This document shows, piece by piece, positions 1 through 7,487 of a DNA stretch of 47,607 bases (positions are counted from its first letter, which is position 1; each line of letters begins with the position of its first letter). The notes beneath the pieces were generated by a model. The model ran no database searches. It was not told the DNA's origin and was given only the letters and a program-made list of their open reading frames with translations. Source of the DNA: an uncultured Candidatus Saccharibacteria bacterium (GTDB lineage: Bacteria; Patescibacteriota; Saccharimonadia; Saccharimonadales; Saccharimonadaceae); the NCBI GenBank assembly GCA_947304135.1, contig CAMYZZ010000004.1:1-47607 (forward strand). The letters run 5' to 3'. The position numbers and the translations under genes were made by a program.

Positions 1-2
1 GT

Positions 3-101
3 GAAGATGCAAAATTATTACGACCAGTTTGCGACTATAATCTAATCTATAAAAATCGGGGCCTGGCCAACATAAAAATTGCCGAACTGGTGAAGCCGTA
101 A
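3..101 (+). other. possible 3' end of an upstream CDS
   Basis: One plus-strand frame is open from base 3 to a TAA at 99-101 and encodes about 32 residues, ending near ..IKIAELVKP. The residues look protein-like, but the frame is too short to recognise and the start lies outside the window. The stop codon sits inside the left arm of the large hairpin at 51-183. It could equally be a chance open frame. Confidence 0.25.
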
Positions 102-183
102 AAATTACAACGAAAGTTGTAATTTTTACTTGGCTTCAGCCTGGAAAATTCTTGCAATTTTTATGTTTAGCCACCCGGTTTTT
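51..183. repeat. large nested inverted repeat (about 133 nt hairpin)
   Basis: Several nested arms pair around a GAAA centre at 112-115. The innermost 14-bp arms (98-111 and 116-129) are perfect. The next are 91-97 with 132-138, then AACATAAAAATTGC (69-82) with its exact complement at 154-167, and an outer A-rich/GGG arm (51-60) with 174-183. The element lies about 50 bp downstream of the stop codon of the secreted repeat protein (minus strand). It may be a terminator for that gene, a palindromic mobile remnant, or a structured DNA site. Only the pairing is seen; the role is inferred. Confidence 0.7.
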
Positions 184-234
184 TAATGTCACACAACGTA
201 CATTGCGCGACATCAATATTCCAGAAAAGCTAGG

Positions 235-2004
235 TTAGCGAACAATACAAACCACAGGGTACGAGTCCGTACGAACGCCGAAGTCGATGCCGGCGCGCGA
301 GCTACTGACGTAGAGGCCGTAGGCGTAGCGAAGACTGTCCGGAGTAGACGACAAATAGTAGCCGGACCAGCCCGTAGTATTGTATATAGTACCATCACTA
401 CCATAGGCGTTAATTAGAGATTGGAATTCAGATAGAGATGGAACGCCAGTACCGGAAGGGCAAAGGGTCGCGGCATTATCGAAGGTTGCGGTTCCTTGGC
501 TAGTCTTAGTGTAGCAAGCTCCGTTGCTACCGTTATTGAGCTTGATGTATTGTACGTTGGAATGCATAAATGTGCTGCCCGTTGATGCGCCAGAACACTT
601 TTGAGCTAACGTTCTAGTGTCCAGTGTCCCCGTAAAGCTCAACGTCCCGCCGCTTGCTATATTGTTGTTCGTTACCGTTACAGTCTGTTGTCCAGTTGCA
701 CTAGTGCCTGTAGAGTACCCTGTGCAAGTGTACCCGCTTGGACAAGACACGCTGGACAGATAATAGCCACTGGTTGGAGTTACTGTAACAGTATTGCTGC
801 CGCCGTAAGGCACAGTGATAGAAGGAGATCCAGAAGAGGTATTACTGTTAGATATCGACACAGTAAACGCCCTAAGTGCGCCAGTGAAGCTTAGTGTGCC
901 TCCACTCTCTGTGCTATTATTCGCGACCGTCACGGTCTGCGTGTTTGTTGCGTCAATACCTGTAGTGTACCCAGTGCAGGTATACCCGCTTGGGCAAGAA
1001 ATGCTAGAGAGATAATAGTTAGAATCTGGCGTAACGGTTACTGTAGCGCTTCCGCCGTATGGTATGGTAAGTGATGCTGCACCAGAAGTAGTATTGGTGT
1101 TAGATACTGTAATGGTGTAGCTTGCGAGTTCCCACTCTGCAGTAAGTGTAGCCGAGCCAGTAAAGTCTTCTTCTCCCATCACCGTGATCGTACTTCCGGG
1201 CTGGTAAGTGGTGGTACCATCCGTGTAGCCAGTAAAGTTATACCCTACTCTACTCGGTGCCGTGGATGGGATAGTAAATGTGTGACTAGCAGAGACTTCC
1301 GACACAGATTGGTCAGTTGGTAGGTCGGTTACAGATTCTTCGGTCCCAGGGAGAAAATGCAGAGTGTAGTCTGTTTGGATTGGATTTGCCACCCCAGAAA
1401 AGACCAGGGTGTTTTTGTATAGCCCAGAGATTTTGTCCATGTTGGCATTGACGCCAATGTAGACATCTGTCCTATCTGCTGCAGAAGCGGTACTAGAGGA
1501 ACCAATCTCTTCTGTGGTGTTGTGGGCTGGAACTGGGTCGTAGGTTAGATTGTCTAGACTGTAGCCCCATCTATTGACAGAGGATCCTCTAGCTTGGGAG
1601 AAATCCGCTAGAGAGACGCCGCCGGTCCCTAGGGTTGGGATAGTATATGTGTCATCTTCTTGGTTAACAAGGTCAGTAGTATATGTAGCAGGATCCCCTT
1701 TCTGGAAGTCTGTAGACATATATAGCTTATATCCTGTTCTATTGCTAGTAGCAGCTTCTACAATAAAATTGTCTGAAGTAAATGCTCCAGTCGGGGTGAC
1801 AACAAGTTCAAGGTCTAAAGAATCTATGGCCGTGGTAGCGGTCTTGTCTAAAATTCTGATAGAGACTACGTCGGATAGTTCTAGGTCTACGCGACTAGAG
1901 ATTGCAGAAGTTTCTGGGGGGGGGGTGCATATAGTAGCAGCTAAACTACAAACTGCAGCTATACTTACCCCACAACTTGCCAGAAGTTTCTTATGCATAA
2001 ACAT
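235..2004 (-). CDS. secreted repeat surface protein with lectin-like C-terminus
   Basis: A 589-residue secreted protein. The start is ATG at 2004 (reading MFMHKKLL), not the upstream TTG at 2037, because that TTG is part of the -35 box. A signal peptide (KK, then a hydrophobic stretch to about residue 25) is followed by a Thr-Pro-Pro-Pro segment encoded by a C10 tract. Next come an N-terminal beta domain (about 35-225), an InlB B-repeat-like segment with YNFTGYTDG and AEW motifs (about 230-300), two 84-residue repeats each containing SCPSGYTCTGY, and a C-terminal domain with GYYLSSTPDS and YAYGLYV that resembles the FISUMP/DUF1566 C-type-lectin-like family. No LPXTG or membrane anchor is visible at the C-terminus. 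The likely role is surface adhesion or host contact, by inference. The last 45 codons are unusually rich in NNC codons compared with the rest of the gene. Confidence 0.85.
   Translation of the reverse strand: MFMHKKLLASCGVSIAAVCSLAATICTPPPETSAISSRVDLELSDVVSIRILDKTATTAIDSLDLELVVTPTGAFTSDNFIVEAATSNRTGYKLYMSTDFQKGDPATYTTDLVNQEDDTYTIPTLGTGGVSLADFSQARGSSVNRWGYSLDNLTYDPVPAHNTTEEIGSSSTASAADRTDVYIGVNANMDKISGLYKNTLVFSGVANPIQTDYTLHFLPGTEESVTDLPTDQSVSEVSASHTFTIPSTAPSRVGYNFTGYTDGTTTYQPGSTITVMGEEDFTGSATLTAEWELASYTITVSNTNTTSGAASLTIPYGGSATVTVTPDSNYYLSSISCPSGYTCTGYTTGIDATNTQTVTVANNSTESGGTLSFTGALRAFTVSISNSNTSSGSPSITVPYGGSNTVTVTPTSGYYLSSVSCPSGYTCTGYSTGTSATGQQTVTVTNNNIASGGTLSFTGTLDTRTLAQKCSGASTGSTFMHSNVQYIKLNNGSNGACYTKTSQGTATFDNAATLCPSGTGVPSLSEFQSLINAYGSDGTIYNTTGWSGYYLSSTPDSLRYAYGLYVSSSRAGIDFGVRTDSYPVVCIVR
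634..1137 (-). repeat. two tandem 252-bp (84-residue) coding repeats
   Basis: Two copies, about 886-1137 and 634-885, are in register at 252 bp. Each encodes a unit with an IPYGGS/VPYGGS motif, VTVTP, a paired-Cys SCPSGYTCTGY motif and SGGTLSFTG. The copies have diverged at many bases, so this is not a recent slippage product. Confidence 0.85.
1916..1925 (-). repeat. C10 homopolymer in coding strand (candidate phase-variation tract)
   Basis: Ten consecutive G on the plus strand give ten C in the gene, read as ACC-CCC-CCC-CCA (Thr-Pro-Pro-Pro) at residues 27-30. A change of one base would frameshift the protein directly after its signal peptide. The gene is in frame at C10 here. Confidence 0.85.
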
Positions 2005-2008
2005 TTTT

Positions 2009-2037
2009 ATTGTAAACCGTGTTTGAGGCGGTGTCAA
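2009..2037 (-). promoter_or_regulatory. near-consensus promoter for the secreted repeat protein
   Basis: TTGACA (2037-2032), a 17-bp spacer, and TACAAT (2014-2009). The first ATG is only 4 nt beyond the -10 box, so the transcript should begin at or next to the start codon (leaderless). No Shine-Dalgarno sequence is possible. Confidence 0.8.
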
Positions 2038-2063
2038 GCGGAATTTGTGGTTTTTTATGCTTT

Positions 2064-2642
2064 CTAGCGGTTTTTGAGGGCGAGCTTGATGCGATCTTCG
2101 GTTGGGAGAGACGCATCCACGCCGGCTAGAGCTTCGGTGGCTTCTTTGAGCGGGAAGCCTAGCGCCATCAAAGCATCTAGGGCTTCGTCGTGCTCGTCAA
2201 TCTTTGGTGCGTTGGCTATGGTGGCAGTGCCATACTTAGAAGGTAGACCGACTTTGTCTTTTAGGTCTACAATGACACGTTCGGCGGATTTTTTACCGAC
2301 GCCGGAAGCTTTAGCGATAAAGGCGGCGTCACCGTTTGCGATAGCGTTTCTGACATCTTCTGGCGTACCAAGAGATAAAATCGCCATGCCGGCTTTTGGG
2401 CCGACGCCGTTGACAGAGATGAGGAGTTCAAAAATCTTTTTGGCGGCCAATGTAGAGAAGCCATAGAGCTCTTCGGCAGTTTCTGATACTTTGTGATAGG
2501 TATAGAATTTTCTTTCGTCGTCTAGGTTGGTGTCTTCAAAATCTAGGCTGGTCAGGGCGAGCTCGTAGCCGACACCGTTTACGTCGATAATGATAGAATT
2601 GTTGAATTTTTCGGCAACAGTGCCTTTTACGTGGGCAATCAT
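2064..2642 (-). CDS. ruvA: Holliday junction branch migration protein RuvA
   Basis: 192 residues, the usual RuvA length. RuvA binds four-way DNA junctions as a tetramer and loads the RuvB motor in recombination repair. The N-terminal OB-fold begins MIAHVKGTVAEK and contains GVGYEL. The helix-hairpin-helix pair follows (SVNGVGPKAGMAILS and ASGVGKKSAERVIVDL), and the C-terminal RuvB-binding domain ends at DRIKLALKNR. The -10 hexamer TATAAT (2654-2649) ends 6 nt before the ATG, so the mRNA is predicted to be leaderless. It is divergent from the small gene at 2677 and shares a palindromic promoter with it. ruvB and ruvC are not adjacent here. Confidence 0.96.
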   Translation of the reverse strand: MIAHVKGTVAEKFNNSIIIDVNGVGYELALTSLDFEDTNLDDERKFYTYHKVSETAEELYGFSTLAAKKIFELLISVNGVGPKAGMAILSLGTPEDVRNAIANGDAAFIAKASGVGKKSAERVIVDLKDKVGLPSKYGTATIANAPKIDEHDEALDALMALGFPLKEATEALAGVDASLPTEDRIKLALKNR

Positions 2643-2648
2643 GGGTAT

Positions 2649-2666
2649 ATTATAGCATGATATAAT
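2649..2666. promoter_or_regulatory. head-to-head overlapping extended -10 promoters (ruvA / small gene)
   Basis: ATTATAGCATGATATAAT is a near-perfect palindrome carrying TGCTATAAT on the minus strand and TGATATAAT on the plus strand. The ruvA start is 6 nt from its -10; the plus-strand gene starts 10 nt from its -10. The two polymerase footprints must overlap. Confidence 0.75.
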
Positions 2667-2676
2667 ATATCTGATT

Positions 2677-2874
2677 ATGTCTAGAAAAGTGAATTATAAA
2701 AATACTGTTTTTGAGCCGGAGAGGTGTTGGGTGGGTGAGTCGCACAAGATTTGTTATAAAACGCGCGATGAGGCAGAGGTGGCGGCGCGAGTGGCCGAAC
2801 ATGACCATGGTGCGCCAAAGCTTACCGTTTATAAATGTGAGTTTGGGGATCATTGGCACCTCTCTTCCCTTTAG
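2677..2874 (+). CDS. small hypothetical protein (65 residues)
   Basis: A compact 65-residue protein beginning MSRKVNYKNTVFEPERCWVGES, with two Cys (residues 18 and 54) and a His-rich C-terminus (EHDHG, GDHWHLSSL). The Cys/His spacing is compatible with metal binding, but no known motif is matched. It is transcribed divergently from ruvA, with the -10 box 10 nt before the ATG and no Shine-Dalgarno site. Its stop codon overlaps the stop of the convergent esterase gene by 3 nt. The function is not recognised. Confidence 0.75.
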   Translation: MSRKVNYKNTVFEPERCWVGESHKICYKTRDEAEVAARVAEHDHGAPKLTVYKCEFGDHWHLSSL

Positions 2875-4544
2875 CGTCTGCCACAATTTGGGGTGAGGGG
2901 GATGGCTGGCGATGTGGTTGCGGCCATAGCTGTAGTTGTGGTGTCTATATGTATGGCTGCTCCCATGTTATCTATGCTGTCCATACCGCCATAGCCTAAT
3001 TCGCTGATAATAATTTCTTTTTGCTCGCCTAGGCTGCCGTCTTTTTTGATAGTGGTGAGGATGACTTTGTCGCCAGGCTTGGTATCGGTAATATTGATCT
3101 CCTTTTCTGTTGTGATGCCTAGTGGCGCATCGTTAATAGAAATGAGTGTAGCAACGGTGTCTTCTGCGTTTACTTTGACGCTTTCGGCGTAGGCGGAATT
3201 ACTAAACAAGGAGAAGGGGTTGAAGTTGGATTTTTCGCGCGTCTTAGTATTGGCGGAAACGGCTTTGGAACCTTCTGCTTCTAGGTAAATTACCTTGATA
3301 TTTATGCCATTTTTTTCTTGCATTGAGCTAATGTTGGTTTTGTCTGTGTTAGATAAGGTCGAAGCTAAAATATATACAGTGTTCCAATGTGGATGCTCTA
3401 GTGCATATCTTAGGCGCTTTGCAAGCGTGTTTTCTGTAGCAACATCCCAACGCAGTTTGCCGTGCCAAAAACTATCCACAGAGCTGGTGGGTGGGACGGT
3501 GTTTAGGTAATAATAATTCTCGTAGTCAAAATTTGAGTTGTTGTAAAAAGCTAGGCTAGAAGTGTCGCTGTTATAGTAAATCTCACGGACTTTGTAGAGA
3601 GCTTCGGCAAGGTTTGGATAAAAACCTTCGCTGAGATAATTGTAGTCCAGCAAGATGAGGCTGTCGGTTGGAGCAGCCCTCTTAGGTGGGAAGGCTACGC
3701 TGATTTTGTCGGTAATATCTTTGGCGGCTTTTTTGATAGTTCCCTGGTCTATGTAACTAGTGTGGCCGGTCATGGCGTTTGCTTTGATGTTTTCTAGGAA
3801 ATTGCTCGTCCCACTCACGTCTTTTGCACTGAGATTGAGGCCGGCGCCGCAGACCAAATCTTGATCATTGCAATAGAGGCCGAGTTTGCCAGACCAGCCG
3901 GATTCTGCGTAGGGATTTTTGGCGCCAAGTGAGCCGCGTGCGGTTTTGCAGTTTGGGGCATAGGCGCGGTAGTCTGACAAGTCTTGACCATGACAGGCAG
4001 GTGGATCTATTCCTTCACCTTCTGGCAGATATAGTTTTGGATCGCCAAAAGTGGCGGCATAGATTATGCGCGAAGGGTCAATTTTTGACGCCGAGGTTGT
4101 AATTACCTGCGCACCTTGGGAGTAGCCAGCAAGGACAAATTTGGTCTTTGGACAGGAAGTTGAGATACTAGAAATATACGTGGTGAGCTCAAATGAACCT
4201 TCTTTGACACTATCGCCATAGCTTGCGGCGGTGCCAGCAGAAACAGCGGCAGAGATAACGTTGAAAAAGTCTAGACCGACCGCCTGGTACTGATGCCCGT
4301 CTTGGGAAGTGGAGCCAAGTTCGTAAAAACTGTAGCTGAGGTCGTTTCGCGGGGCGAGCGCAGAATCTAGTTCAGTTTTTAGATGCTGATATTCTTTGTC
4401 ATCTAAGGTTTGGCCGGAGCCGCGAGCAAAGATGATTTTGATGTCGTCGCAGGATGCGGCGGAGACTGGTGTAGCTAAAGGTTTACAGACGGCAGTGAAG
4501 GCTACAGCACTGACGGCTAGAAATGCGTTGAGAGCTAGACGCAT
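2871..4544 (-). CDS. secreted cutinase-family esterase with extra C-terminal region
   Basis: 557 residues. A signal peptide (about 1-30, ending VSAASC) precedes a cutinase/acetylxylan-esterase alpha-beta hydrolase domain (about 32-280). Its nucleophile elbow is GYSQG, with Ser142; likely Asp227 or Asp229 lies in YCNDQDLVCG and likely His261 in TGHTSYID. Paired Cys residues fit the disulfides of that family. After about residue 290 there is a second region, with a DYNYLSEG segment and a VYILAS strand, that could be a divergent VWA-like fold, then a low-complexity Thr/Ala tail. AGGAGG lies 5-6 nt before the ATG. Cutinases hydrolyse ester bonds of lipids or cutin and are typical of Actinobacteria and fungi. 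A role on lipids of an actinobacterial host is inference. No sorting signal is seen. Confidence 0.88.
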   Translation of the reverse strand: MRLALNAFLAVSAVAFTAVCKPLATPVSAASCDDIKIIFARGSGQTLDDKEYQHLKTELDSALAPRNDLSYSFYELGSTSQDGHQYQAVGLDFFNVISAAVSAGTAASYGDSVKEGSFELTTYISSISTSCPKTKFVLAGYSQGAQVITTSASKIDPSRIIYAATFGDPKLYLPEGEGIDPPACHGQDLSDYRAYAPNCKTARGSLGAKNPYAESGWSGKLGLYCNDQDLVCGAGLNLSAKDVSGTSNFLENIKANAMTGHTSYIDQGTIKKAAKDITDKISVAFPPKRAAPTDSLILLDYNYLSEGFYPNLAEALYKVREIYYNSDTSSLAFYNNSNFDYENYYYLNTVPPTSSVDSFWHGKLRWDVATENTLAKRLRYALEHPHWNTVYILASTLSNTDKTNISSMQEKNGINIKVIYLEAEGSKAVSANTKTREKSNFNPFSLFSNSAYAESVKVNAEDTVATLISINDAPLGITTEKEINITDTKPGDKVILTTIKKDGSLGEQKEIIISELGYGGMDSIDNMGAAIHIDTTTTAMAATTSPAIPLTPNCGRR

Positions 4545-4573
4545 GGTTCCTCCTTTTTTAATGTATGGAACTC

Positions 4574-4602
4574 ATATTAGCAACTCGAAATTTGGAACTC
4601 AA
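4574..4602 (-). promoter_or_regulatory. promoter for the cutinase-like gene
   Basis: TTGAGT (4602-4597), a 17-bp spacer, and TAATAT (4579-4574) preceded by TGC, an extended -10. A leader of roughly 25 nt carries AGGAGG before ATG 4544, so this unit is translated from a Shine-Dalgarno site. Confidence 0.55.
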
Positions 4603-4621
4603 GCATAAGCGAAGGACTTTT

Positions 4622-4650
4622 TTGTTGTAGAATTTACAACATGGTATAAT
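4622..4650 (+). promoter_or_regulatory. promoter for the dCMP deaminase gene
   Basis: TTGTTG (4622-4627), a 17-bp spacer, and TATAAT (4645-4650) preceded by TGG. The GGAGG at 4661-4665 lies 5 nt before ATG 4671 and decides the start. Confidence 0.65.
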
Positions 4651-4670
4651 GGTAGAAAATGGAGGCTAAA

Positions 4671-5222
4671 ATGACAGATTCTAAACAACGGGGTTGGGAC
4701 GAGTATTTTATGAGTATTGCGGACGAGGTGGCAAAGCGCAGTAAAGACCCTTCGTCCAAAAATGGCTGTGTGATTGTGGACGCAAAACATCGCCCGGTTT
4801 CTTTCGGATACAATGGCATGCTTCAGGGTGCGGACGAGAGCAAAATGACTTTGACCGAGCGCCCAATGAAATATTATTTTGCGATCCATTCCGAGATGAA
4901 TGCGCTAATTTTTTCGCAACGCGATGTGTCTGGCTGCACGCTCTACAACAAGATTGCAACTTGCGAAAACTGCCTCAAATATTGCCTCCAAGCTGGGATT
5001 ACTAGGTTTGTATATAAGGAGCTGCGCGTACATTCGCATAGAAATGACAGCAAAAATTCTATGACCAATATCGACACGGACGAAGCGATTATCAGGATGC
5101 TTTCTTCGATGCCGCATGTTGAGACGCTTAATCTTTCCAATGGTAAAACTTATATCGAAGACATTTTGGATTCTTACGAAAAGGGTTCTGCTGAGCGTAA
5201 ACGTCTAGAAGCCTGGCTGTAG
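4671..5222 (+). CDS. dCMP/cytidylate deaminase family protein
   Basis: 183 residues from the ATG with GGAGG 5 nt upstream; the ATG at 4659 overlaps that site and is rejected. Zinc-dependent deaminase fold: HSEMNAL supplies His73 and the proton-shuttle Glu75, and TCENC supplies Cys98 and Cys101. It is similar in layout to ComEB-type dCMP deaminases, which convert dCMP to dUMP for dTMP supply. It sits close to ung, tdk and tmk, which fits pyrimidine deoxynucleotide salvage. The exact substrate (dCMP, or another cytosine or adenine nucleotide) is not fixed by the motifs alone. Confidence 0.85.
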   Translation: MTDSKQRGWDEYFMSIADEVAKRSKDPSSKNGCVIVDAKHRPVSFGYNGMLQGADESKMTLTERPMKYYFAIHSEMNALIFSQRDVSGCTLYNKIATCENCLKYCLQAGITRFVYKELRVHSHRNDSKNSMTNIDTDEAIIRMLSSMPHVETLNLSNGKTYIEDILDSYEKGSAERKRLEAWL

Positions 5223-5239
5223 GTTTTTAAGTTTACGTT

Positions 5240-6790
5240 TTAAAGTTCCTCAATCCACTCGTCGTTTAGATAGCTTAGGAAATTATATTTTTTGGTTTCT
5301 TTTCTAATTTTGGTGGTTTTACTTAAGATGTAGAGTTTTTCTTTGGGGCGGGTTAGGGCGACATAAAAAAGCCGGGCTTCGTCTAAAAAAAGGTTTTCTG
5401 CTGTGTCGCCAAAAATCTCGTAGAGTCCGCCAGATTTGTCTGGCCCGGGAAATTTTCCGGCGTCTATTTCTAGTAAAATCACAATGTCGGATTCTAGACC
5501 CTTGGAGCGGTGGATGGTGGACTCGCTGATTAGATTCTCTAGGTTTTGCTCTGGATATTCTTTTGCGAGATTTTGGCGGATTTGTTCTGTAAAATCCAAA
5601 AGACTAATACGCTCAAAATTTAGGTCGTTGTTTCTGGAAAGAATTTTGATGGTTTTATTTGGGTTTGTTTTGATGATTTTTAGAATGGTGGTTTGGTAGT
5701 TTTCAAAAAGCATATTTTTGATAAAGATTTCCGCGTGGGTTTTGTTGCCAGTTTTGCAGCCTTTATAGTCTTTCATGCATTTACCCATAAAATAATTTGC
5801 ATTTTTTACAATGGTTTTGCCGGAACGATAGTTGGTGGGAATAAATAGTTTGGCGGAATCCTCTGGAAAATATTTTTTAAAGTTTTTAAAATATTTCACA
5901 TCGGAGCCAGCAAAACGGTTGATGGCTTGCCAGTCGTCGCCCACGGCAAGTAGCTTAGAATCTGGAACGCGAGATCTCAAGGCGAGGATGAGGTTTAGGA
6001 AAAGTTTGGAAAAGTCTTGATATTCGTCAACAAAGATATATTTGTATGGAAATTCTAGGTTTTCTTTGCGAATTTTTTCTGCGGCATGAAACATCATTTC
6101 GTTGAAATTAGTCTTCCCTTTTTGTTTTAAAGATTTTTTGTAGTGAAGCAAAATTTGGTAGAGATTCTCTAGGTTAGTTTTGATGTCGGAGTCTTCTAGC
6201 TGCTCGATTTTTTCTTGCAGCAGATTATAGTCTTCAAAAAATTGTTGTTCGGCACGGGTGATGAATTGCAAGGCTTTTTCTGGTTTGGCACCGCTTGTAG
6301 TGAATTGTGCGACGATTTCTGGGTTAGTGCTGCTGACGGCTTTTTGGATGAGTTTGAGATTCTCTGTCTCGGTGATGAGGCTGTTGCCGATTCTTTCTTT
6401 CCCGCCCAAAATTTTATAGGCAAAGCCATGGAACGTGGTGGCGATTTTTGGTGGATGCTCGAAAAGTGGCGTGCCATCAAAAGTAATACGCGTGAGGCGT
6501 TCGTTGATTTCCGCGCGGGCCTTGCGGTTAAAGGAAAACACGATGATTTCTTTTGTGTCAATATTTTCGTGAGTCAAAAGATAGACGATTTTGGCGACAA
6601 TAGTCCTGGTTTTGCCGGAGCCAGCGCGGGCGGTGACTAGAGTATTTTTGTGTACGTCTAGCACGATTTTGGCCTGATTTTTGTCAACAGAATAGGGTTT
6701 GCCGTCTTCGGCAATATGTGACATAAACCATTTTTGTAGCTCGCGGGTTTTCACGTGGTCTATGCTCGCACGGGCGGCTTGGTTTTGCAA
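5240..6790 (-). CDS. UvrD/Rep-like superfamily 1 DNA helicase (short form)
   Basis: 516 residues, shorter than the roughly 720 of UvrD, PcrA or Rep. Walker A is AGSGKT (56-61). Later motifs include VFSFNRKA (Ia region), FVDEYQDFS (Walker B / motif II), GDDWQAINRF (motif III), HRSKGLESDIV (motif V) and FYVALTRPKEKLYIL (motif VI). All core ATPase motifs are present, so it should be a 3'-5' translocase acting in DNA repair. The short length suggests reduced 1B/2B inserts. The chosen start is a TTG at 6790; the next in-frame Met (6724) would remove a segment preceding the Q-motif-like GKPYSVDKNQA. It lies 10 nt downstream of ung, probably in the same transcript. Confidence 0.9.
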   Translation of the reverse strand: MQNQAARASIDHVKTRELQKWFMSHIAEDGKPYSVDKNQAKIVLDVHKNTLVTARAGSGKTRTIVAKIVYLLTHENIDTKEIIVFSFNRKARAEINERLTRITFDGTPLFEHPPKIATTFHGFAYKILGGKERIGNSLITETENLKLIQKAVSSTNPEIVAQFTTSGAKPEKALQFITRAEQQFFEDYNLLQEKIEQLEDSDIKTNLENLYQILLHYKKSLKQKGKTNFNEMMFHAAEKIRKENLEFPYKYIFVDEYQDFSKLFLNLILALRSRVPDSKLLAVGDDWQAINRFAGSDVKYFKNFKKYFPEDSAKLFIPTNYRSGKTIVKNANYFMGKCMKDYKGCKTGNKTHAEIFIKNMLFENYQTTILKIIKTNPNKTIKILSRNNDLNFERISLLDFTEQIRQNLAKEYPEQNLENLISESTIHRSKGLESDIVILLEIDAGKFPGPDKSGGLYEIFGDTAENLFLDEARLFYVALTRPKEKLYILSKTTKIRKETKKYNFLSYLNDEWIEEL

Positions 6791-6800
6791 GCATAGGCGT

Positions 6801-7481
6801 TTACCAATTGATTTGCTTTAAACCATGAGCTTTAAGATAGTCGTTGCATTTTTTGAAATGGCCGCATCCAAAAAACCCGGCATAGGCAGAAAGTGGCGAC
6901 GGATGTGGGGCTTCCAAAACTAGATGCCTCGAGCGATTTATGAGTTTGGCCTTGTTTCTGGCGTCTCTGCCCCAAAGTAGAAAAACCAGACCTTCTTTTT
7001 GTGCGTTTAGGTATTTGATTGCTTCTTCGGTGAAGGTTTCCCAGCCGTGGCCGCGATGTGAGCCGGCGTGGTGAGCTTCGACGGTTAAAACGTTATTGAG
7101 CAGTAAAACTCCTTGTTTTTGCCAATTGTTGAGATTGCCAGATTCATGTCTTTTTTGCATGGCGGAAAAATCTTCTTTTGGCAAAATATTTTGGTATTCG
7201 TCTTCTATTTCCTTATAAATATTTTTGAGTGATGGTGGAATAGGTTGAGCGTCTGGGACAGAAAAAGCCAGGCCGTGGGCGGCCCCGGGAGTGTGGTAGG
7301 GATCTTGGCCGAGGATAACTACTTTGACCTGGTTCAGATCGGTCGAAAAGGCGCGAAAAACTTTTTGCTTGGGCGGAAAAATAGTCTTTTTTGCGTAGGC
7401 ATCATGCAAAAAATTTGAGAGCTCTTTGAAATATGGTTTTTCAAACTCGGAATCTAGAAATGGCTTCCAACTTTCGTGCAT
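6801..7481 (-). CDS. ung: uracil-DNA glycosylase, family 1
   Basis: 226 residues from ATG 7481. The GTG at 7487 directly abuts the -10 box TATAAT (7493-7488) and would not be transcribed, so the leaderless ATG is preferred. It excises uracil from DNA. The water-activating loop GQDPYH is present, as are LLLNNVLTVE, the SHRGHGWETF segment, and the minor-groove loop HPSPLSAY with the catalytic His. UNG next to dCMP deaminase and tdk is consistent with control of dUTP/uracil load. The UvrD-like helicase follows 10 nt downstream. Confidence 0.97.
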   Translation of the reverse strand: MHESWKPFLDSEFEKPYFKELSNFLHDAYAKKTIFPPKQKVFRAFSTDLNQVKVVILGQDPYHTPGAAHGLAFSVPDAQPIPPSLKNIYKEIEDEYQNILPKEDFSAMQKRHESGNLNNWQKQGVLLLNNVLTVEAHHAGSHRGHGWETFTEEAIKYLNAQKEGLVFLLWGRDARNKAKLINRSRHLVLEAPHPSPLSAYAGFFGCGHFKKCNDYLKAHGLKQINW

Positions 7482-7487
7482 GAACAC

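Noticed and set aside
2004-2037. TTG start adding 11 residues to the secreted repeat protein
   Set aside because: The TTG is the first half of the -35 box TTGACA, so it would not be transcribed; the signal peptide starts cleanly at ATG 2004.
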